Under the pieces are notes generated by a model that searched no databases, was not told the origin of the DNA, and saw nothing but the letters and a program-made list of their open reading frames with translations. From Phymorhynchus buccinoides (Eukaryota > Mollusca > Gastropoda > Neogastropoda > Raphitomidae), in NCBI GenBank assembly GCA_017654935.2, contig CM065710.1:11297120-11361119 (forward strand): a stretch of DNA of 64,000 nucleotides. The letters run 5' to 3'. Shown piece after piece: positions 12,325 through 22,829 of the stretch. A program made the position numbers and the translations under genes. Numbering within the stretch: position 1 is the stretch's first letter; each line of letters starts with the position of its first letter.

Positions 12325-12690
12325 TTTATAGTCACAGAGGCGTCTCTGTGAAATTCAGGTTGCTCCCACCTGGAGAGAGCGTCGCAGCCAGAGGCGGCGC
12401 CACACCATTTTTTTTTTGCATGCGATTTTGTGTGGGACTGATGAGGGGGGGAGTGGGGGGGGTGTGTAAATTTTGACCAAATGACAACTTTTTCGTTGCC
12501 ACTGGGGTTTAGCGTATGCTAAGTGCATGGGTACACGGGGGGGGACCTCGGTTTATCGTCTCATCCGGGAAGACTCCACGTTCAGACCGTAAGGCCTAGT
12601 GCAAAGTGAGAGGAAAAATCCCCTGTGCCCGCAGGTTCGAACTCGGGTTTACTTGACACGAGGCGAACGCGCTACCACTGTGCCACTCTA
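12325..12690 (-). mobile_element. tRNA-derived SINE (minus strand)
   Basis: On the minus strand it starts at about 12686 with GTGGCACAGTGGTAGCGCGT (A-box type). A B-box-like GAGTTCGAACC follows near 12650, then a body containing GATGAGACGATAAACCGAGG, a TGGC-rich middle, and a 3' end with CTGTGACT near 12330. The tRNA-like head with an unrelated body defines a SINE. Two further copies, lacking the tRNA head, lie at 38075-38335 (+) and 52862-53122 (-). Poly-A and poly-G runs have accumulated in the body. Confidence 0.8.
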
Positions 12691-12840
12691 CACCTGGTGT
12701 GGTGGTTTGGGTGGTGGATGGATGGAGGAGGAGGAGGTTTTTGGGAGTGAGGAGGGTGGAGGACGGTGGGGGTGTAGATACAGCTTGCAGATGATAATGC
12801 TGCTGCTGCTTTACTGATGATGATCTGATGGGTGATAATG

Positions 12841-13010
12841 ATGTCTCTTCTCTCTCTCTCTCTCTCTCGCTCATTCTCTCTCTCCTCTCTCGTTATCTCT
12901 CTCCTCTCTCTCTTCTCTCTCTTTCTCTCCCTCTCTCTCTCTTTCTCGTCGCTCTCTCTCTCTTTCTTTTCTTTCTCTCTCTCTCTACTCTTTTCGCTAC
13001 TCTCGTTTTT

Positions 13011-13050
<40 letters not shown>

Positions 13051-13070
13051 CTCTCTTTTCTCTCTCTCTC

Positions 13071-13132
<62 letters not shown>

Positions 13133-13144
13133 ATCTCTTCTCTT

Positions 13145-13203
<59 letters not shown>

Positions 13204-13208
13204 CTCTG
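12841..13208. repeat. (CT)n microsatellite
   Basis: Interrupted CT dinucleotide array just upstream of a GIMAP-like exon. It may double as a very long polypyrimidine tract for that exon's acceptor at 13225. Its Ser/Leu-rich open frames are not genes. Confidence 0.95.
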
Positions 13209-13225
13209 AAACGTGATGATCACAG

Positions 13226-13386
13226 TGGAGCAGAGGAAGCAACTAGAGGAACAGTTGACTCACAACGCTCCAGACACTTTGAGACAAGTCCTACACGACG
13301 CTGATAACCGGTACTTCGGCATCAACAACAAAGCCAACAAGAAAGAAAGATGGCAGCAGGCGTCAGAGCTCATCGCTATGATGAAG
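13226..13386 (+). CDS. GIMAP/AIG1-like GTPase, G5 exon
   Basis: The acceptor GATCACAG precedes 13226 and the donor AAG|GTGTGT follows 13386. The first two bases complete the split codon left by the previous exon (G+TG, Val), giving V-E-Q-R-K-Q-L-E-E-Q-L. The exon continues LRQVLHDADNRYFGINNKA, where R-Y-F-G-I-N-N is the G5-equivalent motif of GIMAPs (R-x-x-x-x-N-N). It then enters the helical segment KKERWQQASELIAMMK. The upstream ATG at 13213 is in frame but would lie in the intron. The exon ends in phase 0 and joins cleanly to 16104. Confidence 0.87.
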
Positions 13387-13417
13387 GTGTGTGGTGTATT
13401 GTGCATGACTGTGTAAA

Positions 13418-14102
13418 CTATGGGGCTCAAAAATGATAAAATACCAGTTAACTACTTAAAAACTGGCTTTAAAAAATATACCAGTTATGTAGTTAACTGT
13501 CTTTTCTTATTCCAGTTAAGTAGTTAACTGATATAATCAACTTCCGCTTCCGGCCAAAAGAAAAAAGTCAGTTAACTGTTAAGTGGCATTTTGTCAGGAA
13601 AAAACCAACTCCTTAACTGGTTTTTTGTAAGCACGAAATCCCATTGGATGTACTGCAGATCAAAGGGCAATCCTTTTCCCATTTTGCAAAAAAACACTGT
13701 GAAAGATTTACATACCTTCAATATAAATTTTTTATTAGCAATTTTTATCACGGATCGGACAACCTGCAGTACCTCCAGGATCTGCTCAGAGCTTTGAATG
13801 ATGGTTGGTTGCTGGTTCATCCCATATGTGCTGTTTTGCAGCCGAGTGTTACGTAAAACCTAACATTTAATTCATTCAAACGCTGATCAAATACAATATG
13901 TGTTTCAAAACCTTCAGAAAATAATCGCTCTCAGACGGAAAAAAAGCTTAACATTTAAGTGATATTTCGAAATGTCAGTTAACTAGTTAACTAGTATAAA
14001 TGATTTCCGCTTCCGGTAAAACAAAGTCTGTTTACTAGTTAACTGATTTAGAAAATCCATTTAAGTAGTTAACTGGCATTTTATCAATTCTGAACCCCAT
14101 AG
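13418..14102. mobile_element. 685-bp MITE with AGTTAACT-type subterminal repeats
   Basis: Terminal inverted repeats of about 45 bp: the left starts CTATGGGGCTCAAAAATGAT and carries CCAGTTAACTACTTAA, and the right ends with its complement, AAGTAGTTAACTGGCATTTT and then CCCCATAG. Repeated AGTTAACTAGTTAACT blocks and two CTTCCGCTTCCGG motifs (near 13541 and 14009) sit inside both arms. No transposase is present. The element lies in the intron before the last GIMAP-like exon. Confidence 0.8.
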
Positions 14103-14302
14103 AGTGAACACTTTCAAGACCTAAGGGGGCAGAGACACTGCATACGATTCTCATCTCAATGCGATCCTATTGTGACAGTTGTATTGTATTTATTTATTAT
14201 GTACATTTCTATATCGCTTATTCATCAAAGCTCTAAGCGTTTTACAATGTTTTTTAAAACTAATGAATATATATGTTAAAAACATATATGAACAAACATT
14301 CG

Positions 14303-14736
14303 GTAAAGGTCAAGATGTGCCACACACACACACACACCCCCCCCCCGCCCCTACATTACTCGTTTAATTCCATTTTTCCGTTTTTGTCTTTCTTACCATG
14401 CATAAAGCTGTATTTTTAGGAACCTTTTCAGCTAATTATCTTTTAGGAATAATAACCCGAACCTTAACCCTAACCCTAACCCTACACCCCCCCACCCCCC
14501 TATATAAGGCGGGAAAACGCAATGAACCACGACTGTGGCAAATGGGCGGTGTACTGCAATACATAGTGGGGGGTAGGGGTAGGGTTAGGGATAGGGATAG
14601 GGTTAGTATTCCAAAAAAGATAATTCGCTGAAAAGGTTCATAAAATACAGCTTTATGTTTTGGTAAGAAAGGCAAAAACAGGAAAATTGAAATTAACCGA
14701 GAAATGCAGGAGGGTGGCACATCTTTACCTTTTGCC
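14303..14736. mobile_element. foldback element whose stem contains telomere-like repeats
   Basis: The left arm (14303-14507) and right arm (about 14566-14736) are imperfect inverted copies. Both contain AAAGATGTGCCA-type ends, CATAAAGCTGTATTTT and AACCTTTTCAGC. At the inner ends the left arm has CCTAACCCTAACCC and the right arm has TAGGGTTAGGGATAGGG, so each arm carries telomere-like TTAGGG repeats pointing toward the loop. The loop is about 58 bp. No coding sequence is present. Confidence 0.75.
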
Positions 14737-14984
14737 CTCACCGTCACCCACCCACGTCCCAAGTTTAAGAGGCATGATTCTCGTGAAATTCAACCGTCCA
14801 AAACGAATCTGATGAAACCCTACTAGTTATGGCGCTCTCTCTCTCTCGTCACTCAAAAAAAACATTCTCTCTCTCTCTCCATCATACTCTCTCGTCTCTC
14901 ATCTCTGCTCCCTCATATCTCTCGCTTCTCTCTCTCGTCTTCCCCTTCCTCTCTCTCTCTCAAACTTGAGCACTGAGATCATAA

Positions 14985-15420
14985 AGAACTGGTGTACCCC
15001 AAGGATCTGTGTTAGGGCCTCTTCTAATCTGCCTACTCATTAATGATCTATCTTTATCAATATCGGCTGACTCTGTCTTGTGTGATCTCTTTGCTGATGA
15101 CACCTCTCTCCGTTCTAGGGCAACTAACCTATCCTCCATTCAAACCTCTCTTCAGTCAGCTTAGCTTGATGTCTCTGTTTGGTGTAACCAAAACTTTATG
15201 ACCCTCAATCCAAAAACCCCCAAAAGTATGTTAATTACCTCAAGACAAAAACATCAAATGGAACCTCTATTTTTAAATGTTCATATTAATGACAATGCCA
15301 TAGACCAAGTACGCGAGCACCGTGTCCTGGGAGTAATAATAGATGACGAGACTAAAATGGCAACTCCATATTGAAAAAATGACACATAAACTTGCATGCA
15401 GCCTATTCCTATTATAACAA
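14985..15420 (+). mobile_element. CR1-like LINE reverse transcriptase fragment
   Basis: A decayed frame reads T-G-V-P-Q-G-S-V-L-G-P-L-L-I, then L-F-A-D-D-T-S, then a region ending R-E-H-R-V-L-G-V-I-I-D-D. These are RT motifs 4 (GVPQGSVLGPLL), 5 (FADD, the catalytic aspartates) and the thumb-side LG motif, in the order and spacing of CR1/Jockey-type LINEs. A stop follows near 15163 and frames shift after about 15345. A related 3' end is preserved at 31575-32735. It lies in the last GIMAP-like intron in the same orientation as the gene. Confidence 0.85.
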
Positions 15421-15483
15421 ACTTGCACCCTTCATAGATATAGACGAACTCCACAATGTTTCTCTCTCTGCACACACAAGGGA

Positions 15484-15600
15484 AAAGGCAGAGTCAAAGA
15501 TAGTGGCAGAATAAGAGGAAGTTACAAGCACAGAAATATCAAGAAAGTGGGGGAACTATTTTTACAAAGGACCCCCCAGTATCCTCACAGGGAGACAGAT
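15484..15600 (+). pseudogene. second copy of the exon-like segment seen at 7208-7345
   Basis: About 105 bp align with 7208-7320, sharing GTTACAAGCACAGAA and a CCCCAGTATCC/CCCGGCTATCC end. The peptide is recognisable only after one base is discounted, so the copy is broken. It sits in the last intron of the GIMAP-like gene and may be the leftover of a tandem paralogue. The protein is not recognised. Confidence 0.3.
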
Positions 15601-16103
15601 CGTGGATGGGGTCAGGGTCGTCCAGCTCACCCCTTATGGAGGCACAAGGCATCCACTCGCACTGCCCCAATATAATAGCTAATATCTAATATCATTGCAT
15701 GGGTTCCCCCCCCCCCGCTACATGTTGATCGCTCGTCCTTTACAGACTTTCGCATCTGTAGGCCAGACTAATGTAATGCAATCAAAGATATTCTAAAAGG
15801 GTAAGATGGATTACTTAAAAGCCCAGCGAACCGGGCTGATAGAGTTATCATTAATGTCGACGTGTACACCATTCACAGTGGCGGCTATCTTAAAAATTCA
15901 GACTGGAATTTGAACGGAGATTTTCAACTGGCCTATCGCTTTGTAAAATTAATGTGTCACTTTTTTAAAAGGGACATATAACCAGTGTTTTCTGTTTTCA
16001 CTACCCATATAGGTAAAAGAGACCGGATGTTTATCTTCCCTGTACAGTCTTTGATGCAATGTAGTGTCATATCATGTCATGTCATGTTTCTTCTTTATTG
16101 AAG

Positions 16104-16430
16104 GAGCTGAAGCGTCAGCGCGGGGCCACTTACTTCATCAACGACCTTTCCAACAAAGTGGCGGATTTCGTGAAGCCGATGGTGGACTCCCGCATAAGAA
16201 AGGATTTCAAATCGCCAAATGAAGCCACCCGGGAAATCAACAAGGCCATCGTGAATGAAACCGTGCCCGTGAACTTCTTCGAGCAGCTGATGGACGTCAT
16301 GACGAGGAACGTCCTTCCGATCATCCTGAAGGGACTGGGAATAGCCGCACAGAGCTTGGCGACTAAAGCCGTGAGCGCCGCTACAAACAAGCTTGATAAA
16401 GAGCTGGATAAGAAGTGCACACTGTTGTAA
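16104..16430 (+). CDS. GIMAP/AIG1-like GTPase, C-terminal exon with CaaX box
   Basis: The acceptor is a strong TTTCTTCTTTATTGAAG ending at 16103, in phase 0 with the previous exon. The 108 codons run E-L-K-R-Q-R-G-A-T-Y-F to a TAA at 16428-16430. The sequence is helical and charged, with a helix containing FFEQLMDVMTRNVLPIILKG followed by L-G-I-A-A-Q-S-L-A-T. It ends K-L-D-K-E-L-D-K-K-C-T-L-L. The last four residues, CTLL, fit a CaaX box, and a final Leu usually favours geranylgeranylation. Lysines just upstream could help membrane binding. This suggests a lipid-anchored GTPase rather than the hydrophobic C-terminus of some vertebrate GIMAPs. Exons from 7756 onward would give a protein of about 290 residues, within the family range. 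Confidence 0.87.
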   Translation, partial: ELKRQRGATYFINDLSNKVADFVKPMVDSRIRKDFKSPNEATREINKAIVNETVPVNFFEQLMDVMTRNVLPIILKGLGIAAQSLATKAVSAATNKLDKELDKKCTLL

Positions 16431-19400
16431 AACTGTTAATTCACACGTTTTTTTCTTATTCTGCCCAAAAAAAATGTGAGGGGGAGGGGGAGGGGGTAAA
16501 AGAGCGTTTTGGTGGTGACGACGTGAGGGAAATGATCTAAGAGCATTCCGTTGGGGTCTACACCTGGCCCTTTTATTTACATGTATATAGCCAAGACGAA
16601 AGAAACAATAGTTTAGTTTTTTGTAGGTTCTGGTAAAGTAGATCAGTTACGCGTTGGACTGTATAGGGGAAGTATTGTTTTTATTTTGATTTTGATTTTG
16701 CCCTTGATGGTTGTGGTTTGTTGCTCCTCTGTTGCCTGCTTTTTGCTCCTTTTGCTATATTTTTTATTTGCTGTTTGCCGTTTTACTTGTTTATGTTCTG
16801 TGTTGATAAAGGCTCATTGCGCCGAAATATCCAGCTAGTTTTTGTTTTGTCTCTTGTTAATAAGAAGAACATCACTTTACACTTGACTTGTCGTGTAGTT
16901 GTTTGTTTGTGGGTGGTGTATGTTTGTCGTTCTCGGTTTGTTTCTTTGTTTTTTGTCCTTTGCCGATTTACGATCGCAAAGGAGTATGTTTTCGATCGTG
17001 TATGTGTCTTTCTTTCCTCTTTTTGTATGTTTGTTGTTTTTTTGTTTTCTGTCTGTCCCAAGGATATCTCGCGAACCGCTGTTGACTGAATCGCGTCAAT
17101 TTTTGTGTGCTGGTGTGTCGCTATGAGAGGAAGGCTTCCGCGCAAACCATATTGACGTCGTGACCTTGACCTTGGCGTACGACCTTGTGTTGCTGTTGAT
17201 GCTAAAAGAAATTTAGAAGGCAAGCAATCATAATGTACTCCATTTCCATCCTTTACCATCCTAAACCCCTTTTTTGTGTTCACATTACATTACTTTACTT
17301 TCTTACAAAATACATCACAAAGAATTCTTCACATTACATTACTTTACACCAACCCAAACCCTAATTACTCACCCAAAAAGTTGTTTTTGCTTTAAAAAGT
17401 ATTTGTGTGGAGCTGCTGTCAGGAGTGCTCTTCTGCCAGCTGTGGCGGTTAGCCCCACACTCTTGAAGTGAAATGGCGTCCCAAGCATAGTATATCGTTT
17501 CAGATTTTTCGTTGGATCTACATTATGTAATATGTATGCAATAGTATGTATATTTGTAAAATCATAGTATTTGTTGGTTGCAATTACATTATTAAGCTAA
17601 TTAAATTCTTTACCCAAAAAAGTCTATTTTGTATGCATTCGTGCAAACATGCTGTCAATGTTAGAATCTAATTATTGTGACGCACCTACAAAATTATTTG
17701 TTACAAGTAATTTTTTCTTGTGGATTTGTTGTATGCTAACTACGGGTTGTTAAGCAACACAAATTAACATTGTGTATCATATAGATAATATTATAATTTA
17801 TATTGGCACTTTAATCAAGTTGCCCATTCTCACTCAAATTAGAGAAAAGGGAAATGACTCTCACGGAACGAGACCAATTCGAATGACATGGCAGAGCATA
17901 GCAACAAACTTCTTCGACTTGATACGAAAAAGGGGATTTTTTTTTTTAGCGCTCCTAAAAAAAAAATTAGAATTTTTTTTTTTTTTTTTTTTAAAGGTCC
18001 TGATTTCGCCTAAGGGGATTCCAGTCGATTGAGGGGGAGACTGTGACTACGAATTCCGTAATAAAATGTAATAATATGAAATCCCTCAATGCTACAATGA
18101 TTGCTTGGGACCATTGCTATACGTGGGGCTACAACACTGAAGTTCGACACATACAGAAAGGCTGTTCATGTACAAGATCTATGGAATCGCATGGCGATGC
18201 ACACGGAAAAGCTGCCAGGGAAGATTGAAGACAACACTAGCGTGCGTGCATGCGCACGTGCCTAGACCTATATGTGTCTGGATATGACATTGTATCAATG
18301 TATACATACGTGCATGTGTCTGTGAAATTTTCGTAAACATATTTTGTATAACTATTGTATGTTGGTGTATGATGCGTGTGTTTGTCTGATGTGACAATGT
18401 ACATGGAATATCATATTTTTAATTATTATTTTATTAGTATGGTGCATGGGGCGAGTGTCAGTGAAATTCTCAGAAATATTGCGCTAAATTGCTCATGCTT
18501 TTGCTGATGAAAACTGCGTTTTTTCAGTGGTGCATTATTTGAATGAGCATGTAAATGCAGAGAGTCCTCAATAACATGAACATAAGCTGGGGCCCTGTCA
18601 GGGGTGGAAAATTGTGAATATTTCACCAGGCGCAATTGATGACCACAAGAGGCGCAATTCACACAGGCGCAATTGATCATAGGGGTAATGAAAATAAGCG
18701 CGATTGAGTTGTACCGCTCCGAGGTATCTTGGTAAAACAAACTGTTGTAACCTGTCCAGCCTTGAATCTTCTTAAACCTGAAAAATCAGAATGAACGCTT
18801 TATTATTTAAAAGAATGTAATAAGAATTTTGTGGATTACATTTTTTTTAGTCACCCTATATATTTTCCAAAACATGTTTCCTCTCCCCCCCCCCCTCCTC
18901 AAGCCTTTCAGTTCCATGCATGATTACTACATTGTTTAACTGATTTTACTTCTTTTTTTCAGCATGGTTCCATTAACAGAATGTTTCGTATCTGTCATTT
19001 TAATATGTACAAAATATTTTTAATGAATTTTGTAATTGCAATGGCAATAAGCTCATTTATTTTTAGTTAATCGCAAATACCCCTATGTATTGTACATTAT
19101 TTTATTTCCTCTCCTTCTTCTGCGTGTAGAGTTGTTTGGGGTGGGTGGGGGGTGTACTGTGTAGCATGTACAACTGCATGTTTTAATCAGTGAATGTTTG
19201 ATATAATTCTTGGGAAAATTTTGTTTTATTCACCGTGTTTATTGTTTTATTTCACCTTCATGTTGCTTGTGTGAGTGTAGCGTTTTGATGTTTTTTCGTT
19301 CAATTATATCATTATCACGAGTGCAATAGTTTTTGGCATTCATACACTTACATTCATGCACACAGCATACACACACACACACTTCTAAATGGTTAGTCTC

Positions 19401-20311
19401 AATTTGAGTATTCAATGGCTGCTGCGGTTACATGTAGTGTAAAGCTTTATGGGGCGTTGTTGAATGTGATAGAGGGCTAGTTCCCAGAATTGATAGCCTG
19501 CGAAGTAAACGAAAACAACTACAGGGGGTTCAGGGTGTCATCCTTTCAAACTCAAATTAATGTCCCGCGTCCAGTCCGCGTCACCACGCCAACTGACACG
19601 CGTCACAAACTTCAATGACCAGACTAAAAGTTGAAAATGGGAATAGATTAGATATTGGAAGCTGGTCAAGAGAAGAGACAGGAAGCATGTGTTGAACAGT
19701 GTAATTTGGGGGCTGTGCTCAGCCAAGCCAGGTTGTGTTGTAGGTTTTATGTGTGTGAGGATTTGTGGTTAGTACTAATACTGTGGTGAGTGCTAATACT
19801 GTGGTGAGTGCTAATATGCTTCTGTTTATTAAGTTTGCTTAGCATGTAATAATATGCATTTTGGTGAGGGGTAATCTTCTTCTTGTGTATTATTTACGTT
19901 TGAGGTACAAATGGTTAATCATTAGTTTGTAGACAAATAAAATATGAAAAATTGATATATTGTCTGTTGTATAAAGGATGTAAAGTGTACCTTTTTATGT
20001 GGTTCACACGTGGTCCACCTATTTCAATCTAACACTCTCTCTGTAAATATGTTCTAACTCGCCTTCTGTCTATGAAATTCCCACTCCATCTTAACTCAGC
20101 CCCTTTCTCTCTATTTTATTCCAATGATGTCTGTCTATCTTTTACTCTCTTGCTCTGTCTGTCTATCAATGTATCAGTCTGTCTGCTAGTCCGCATGCGT
20201 GATCCTCTGTTCGTCCCTCTCTCTCTTCCCTTTTCTGTCTATCTTCCTGCTCATTTCAACTCGTCTTAACTTACTCACTCATTAGCCACGCGCCACACGT
20301 CCTTGTCTTGG
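16431..20311. other. intergenic DNA downstream of the GIMAP-like gene
   Basis: No gene recognised. The start must hold the GIMAP-like 3' UTR, but no polyadenylation site can be assigned with confidence. Noted inside: a hammerhead-like core at about 16806-16842, T-rich homopolymers at 17937-17995, and a small set of GGCGCAATT repeats at 18626-18680. The 16718-17089 open frame is low-complexity Phe/Leu/Val and looks non-coding. Confidence 0.55.
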
Positions 20312-20349
20312 ATGCTCTTCTCTCCTCTCTCTCTTTCTCTCTCTCTGTC

Positions 20350-20390
<41 letters not shown>

Positions 20391-20508
20391 ATGCCCGCTC
20401 TCCGATCTCTCTCTCTCTCCTCTCCTCTCTCCTCTCTCTCTCTCTCACTCTCTCCTCTTCTCTCTCTCTCTCCTAATCTCTCTCGTCTCTCTCTCTCTCT
20501 CTCCTCTC

Positions 20509-20560
<52 letters not shown>

Positions 20561-20562
20561 GC
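20312..20562. repeat. (CT)n microsatellite
   Basis: Interrupted CT array, purest at 20512-20558. The Ser/Leu and Arg/Glu frames on the two strands are repeat by-products. Confidence 0.95.
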
Positions 20563-20929
20563 TTACTCTTAATTTATGTACGTTAACAATGAGTATAAAA
20601 ACAATGTATGATGACAATGTATGATTACATAGCTTAGATGACATGGGGGTGGGAATAGAACAAAATAATGGAAAATGAAATAGAATCAATCAATGCAATA
20701 AAAATAAAAATAAAATGAAATAAAGACAAATGTCTGTCTCGACCATCCAATTATATTCAAATTAAGTATATTATATTCCCACACTTATATCCTAATAAGA
20801 TCTTATTATGATCAAAGTTCCATTAAGAATGTTATGTTTGCGTTAGCACATGATTAGATCATTAGTATTATCAGCTTTTATTGGCTTAGTATTCTATCTT
20901 ATCAGAGCTTCTGCAATGAGAATGTTAGC

Positions 20930-21600
20930 TAGGGTTTTTTATCGATTCATCATCATAGTCCGTTTTCAAAATTCCAACTAAATCCAAATATACAGCAACA
21001 CCTTTTTCAAAAAGCTTACACTTCTTTCTAATCACATCATATTTTTTTACAACTAAATAAAAAGTGTATATCACCTTCTTTATGAAAACCACACATTGGG
21101 CAGGGAGCAATTAAAAATATATCATCATCATGAAACCATTGTTTATGTGCATTCAAGCCTATAGTTATAGACCTAAACCTGGCCAGACATATTCTATGCC
21201 ACCTATTGTTTACAACCGTTATATGTTTCTCAGTTTCAAACACATCTTTAAGACTATAATACCAGTTATATCTGTCTGAACTTTCAATTTTAGAGTGCCA
21301 ATTTTGCTGATAGGAAGCAGTAATTCTGTTTTTAAATTCCATGATAAATCCGTCCTCACTTCCCACACCCTGACATAGCCATAGAATTTCAAACCCATTA
21401 GTAGTTAAAAATATTTTTCACACAATACACTCGAATTTTCTTTCCCTTTCTCATGTTCGTTTAATAGCATTTGGTAACGCCTGTCTACTAAGTATGGATA
21501 TTATAGGTAGTTTTAACAACTTGAGCCAGTATTTTTATACATTTAACATATGTTCTATCTAAAATACAGAGGGTACCGTTCCGGTTGTGGTCTCCATATA
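20930..21600 (-). mobile_element. LINE reverse transcriptase C-terminal fragment (minus strand)
   Basis: On the minus strand, frames read V-Y-G-D-H-N-R-N-G near 21590, a K-I-L-A-Q/Y-W-L-K-L-L-K segment near 21520, and then GSEDGFIMEFKNRITASYQQ. Near 21160 comes R-W-H-R-I-C-L-A-R-F-R, ending in a zinc-knuckle-like C-P-M-C-G-F-H-K-E-G-D-I-H-F-L-F-S-C. This C-x2-C...H-x4-C tail after the RT domain also ends LINE-A in this window (C-P-K-C...H-x4-C), so it belongs to the same broad LINE group. At least two frame shifts show it is dead. Confidence 0.8.
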
Positions 21601-21639
21601 CTACTGTGTTTGAACTGTGCAATGGGAGCGGAGAGAGAG

Positions 21640-21684
21640 AGAGAGCCGAGAGAGAGACAGACAGACAGACAGACAGGCAGACTG

Positions 21685-21747
<63 letters not shown>

Positions 21748-21960
21748 GTAGTGTGTGGTGTGCATGTACGCGTGTCTGAACACGCGTGTTCGGGTGTGTA
21801 ATCACATAAACGCCTAAAGACTTACTACTGCATAAAGACTTAGCCCAACCAAACTTTACACATGCGCGTGCGCACATAACCACACACACAGACACACGCA
21901 CGGTCAACACGCGCGCACGCGCACACACGCGTGCACACACACACACCACACACACACACA
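21640..21960. repeat. GACA, (TG)n and (CA)n microsatellites around a LINE-B-like leader
   Basis: Runs of GACA (21656-21680), TG (21682-21745) and CA (21880-21960). Between them, 21830-21880 contains TTAGCCCAACCAAACTTTAC followed by ACATGCGCGTGCGCACATA, nearly the same as 38890-38925, where it is the presumed 5' leader of LINE-B. It may be a stray LINE-B 5' fragment. Confidence 0.7.
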
Positions 21961-22226
21961 CTTAGTGACAAGGGAACGGTCGTTTACATTGTAACTATGC
22001 TTAGTTTTGAAATTGAGACTAGACTATGTAAGAAAAATTATGAGCTATTTCGCATTGTCGATATTTTCCTGCAAAGAGCGTCGAGCTTCCTACTGATTCC
22101 AGGATATCGTTCTACATAAGTGTCCTTATTCTTTTCGTTCTTCTCTTCTTCGCCTTCTTCTTTCTTTCTTTTCTTTCTTTCTTCTTGTTCTTCTCGTGGA
22201 GGGAATCAGGTTTTCCTCCCATCCAA

Positions 22227-22456
22227 TAGGGTAAGACGGGGTATAAAAGCCCATGGGCGGGTAAGAAGCTGTATGGCCATTATCTCATGAAATAAAGCAC
22301 ATTTCAGTCACATTTTGCCCATGAGACGAGTGGTTAATGTTTTAGCAATTCGTCTCATGGGCAAACTTTGACTGAAATTTTTGCTTTTTTTCATGAGATA
22401 ATTGGCATGGGCTTCTTTATACCCGCCCATGAGCTTTTTCCCGTCGTCTTACCCTA
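22227..22456. mobile_element. hairpin MITE (copy 1)
   Basis: Palindromic element starting TAGGGTAAGACGGGGTATAA and ending with the matching complement, TCGTCTTACCCTA. Internal landmarks ATTATCTCATGAAATAAAG and GCCCATGAGACGA occur in both arms. It is longer and more diverged than the other four copies in this window (38649, 52332, 61006, 63645). No coding capacity. Confidence 0.88.
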
Positions 22457-22522
22457 TACTTTCGGTTGTTTTTGTTTGGTTTCAGATAGGGGCCTAATTA
22501 CCAAGAGACCGAATTTTGCGTC

Positions 22523-22768
22523 GTTAATTTGAGAGAGAGAGAGAGAGAGAGAGGTCTAGAGAGAGAGAGAGAGGAGAAGAGAGAGAGAGGAGATTAGGGG
22601 GGGGGAGGGAAGAGGGGGAGCAGAGAGGGAGTGAGGGAGATAGAGATGTAAGGGATGGGGTTGCACTTTACTCGAAGGGCCATTTCTCGGGAATCTTTAT
22701 TATAGAGCATGGCCGTTGTGTCAGGAATCACTTCTCTGCTCATCACTAAAAGTAGTTTTGAAAATGAT

Positions 22769-22829
<61 letters not shown>

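Noticed and set aside
12640..12690. A functional tRNA gene
   Set aside because: Has A- and B-box-like sequence but no foldable acceptor stem or anticodon arm seen; it is the head of a SINE.
12828..13304. Ser/Leu-rich and Arg/Glu-rich frames in CT/GA arrays (also at 20.3, 24.8-25.3, 31.2 and 62.4-63.0 kb)
   Set aside because: Translation of CT/GA dinucleotides, open in all frames; only the part of this frame at 13226-13386 is exon, in a different reading.
14460..14620. Chromosome end (telomere)
   Set aside because: Only a few TTAGGG-like units in each of two inverted arms, embedded in ordinary sequence on both sides.
16718..17283. Open frames on both strands after the GIMAP-like gene
   Set aside because: Low-complexity Phe/Leu/Val against Thr/Arg/Lys; overlapping on opposite strands with no similarity or splice context.
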